A stretch of DNA of 33,195 bases from an uncultured Blautia sp. (GTDB lineage: Bacteria > Bacillota > Clostridia > Lachnospirales > Lachnospiraceae). The first letter of the stretch is position 1. Each line of letters opens with the position of its first letter. The stretch covers positions 1 through 33,195 of the forward strand of contig UQSX01000023.1 in NCBI GenBank assembly GCA_900543715.1. Reading direction: 5' to 3'. A program made the position numbers and the translations under genes. The notes beneath the pieces are model-generated. The model did no database searches. It worked only from the letters and a program-made list of their open reading frames with translations, and was not told where the DNA came from. This document shows positions 32,945 through 33,195 of this stretch, one piece after another.

Positions 32945-33195
32945 TTATTTATCTCTTTTCAGACGCTCCATAAGCCCGGTCTTTGTAAAATGCCGGTAGC
33001 ACAGCAGGGTGATCATACTGGGAACTGCCAGTACAAAGGCGCTCCACAGTAAAAGGGGAAACAGGGGAAAGACGTAAGAAACTGCCTCTTCCAGAGTCCG
33101 GACCAGAAAAATGTAGAACAGGTAGCTGATCAGGCTTCCGGTGATCCAGGAGATGATCAGGGGCACCCGGGAAATGTACAGACATTCATAAAGCA
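32945..33195 (-). CDS. Membrane protein, C-terminal part (5' end outside the window)
   Basis: The frame is open from the window edge to TAA at 32945, giving 82 visible residues. Two hydrophobic helices can be read (LIISWITGSLISYLFYIFLV and VFPLFPLLLWSAFVLAVPSMITLL), then a basic tail YRHFTKTGLMERLKRDK that probably lies in the cytoplasm. GTG 33166 is in frame but the reading continues past it, so it is not shown to be the start. I do not recognise the family. It converges on the kinase gene across a shared terminator. Confidence 0.6.
   Translation of the reverse strand, partial: LYECLYISRVPLIISWITGSLISYLFYIFLVRTLEEAVSYVFPLFPLLLWSAFVLAVPSMITLLCYRHFTKTGLMERLKRDK

Overview
The window looks like a chromosomal segment of an anaerobic, low-to-mid-GC Firmicute, most likely a gut Lachnospiraceae (Blautia/Mediterraneibacter-like). 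That is an inference from gene content: class III ribonucleotide reductase NrdDG, Bce-type two-component/ABC modules, several CwlO/PcsB-like NlpC/P60 proteins, a three-subunit molybdenum hydroxylase and a DUF4250 miniprotein. I see no tRNA, rRNA, insertion sequence, phage gene or CRISPR array.

Layout. 1-2031 is the 3' part of a large wall-active protein: acidic TETPG repeats, SH3b domains, an NlpC/P60 domain and a 3D domain. It ends at a bidirectional terminator facing a minus-strand MATE transporter and lipoprotein pair (4233-2169). 4299-9322 is one operon: a molybdenum hydroxylase (FAD, 2Fe-2S and Mo subunits, all overlapping) plus an M18 aminopeptidase. 9279-11963 is a divergent pair: a MerR-type regulator fused to a methyltransferase-like domain, and a stand-alone HisD-family dehydrogenase whose promoter has a MerR-like 19-bp spacer. 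11979-15237 holds two paralogous secreted coiled-coil NlpC/P60 proteins, each with a WalR-like box in its leader. 15336-16779 holds a YczE/YitT-like membrane protein and a maltose/galactoside-type acetyltransferase. 17027-19990 holds clpB under a CIRCE-overlapped promoter, then DUF4250. 20109-22947 is nrdDG behind two NrdR-type boxes spaced 31 bp apart. 22991-27761 is a BceRS-BceAB-type antimicrobial-peptide sensing and resistance module with a BceR-type operator before the transporter. 27898-28173 is an orphan HicB-like gene. 30848-28187 (minus strand) is a MoxR-type AAA+ ATPase and VWA protein pair with an atypical Walker A. 31158-32868 is a second two-component system with almost no extracytoplasmic sensor. 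The window ends inside a minus-strand membrane protein gene.

How the parts work together. The main theme is envelope maintenance and stress: three peptidoglycan hydrolases, two sensor kinases that probably sense within the membrane, a peptide-resistance ABC transporter, and clpB. The strongest regulatory readings come directly from sequence: tandem NrdR boxes, CIRCE, a BceR box and paired WalR-like boxes. Their regulators (NrdR, HrcA, WalR) are not encoded here. The least explained parts are the MerR-methyltransferase fusion beside an atypical HisD, the MoxR/VWA pair with an Asn-ending Walker A, and the repeat-rich hairpin spacer between the Bce-type regulator and kinase genes.
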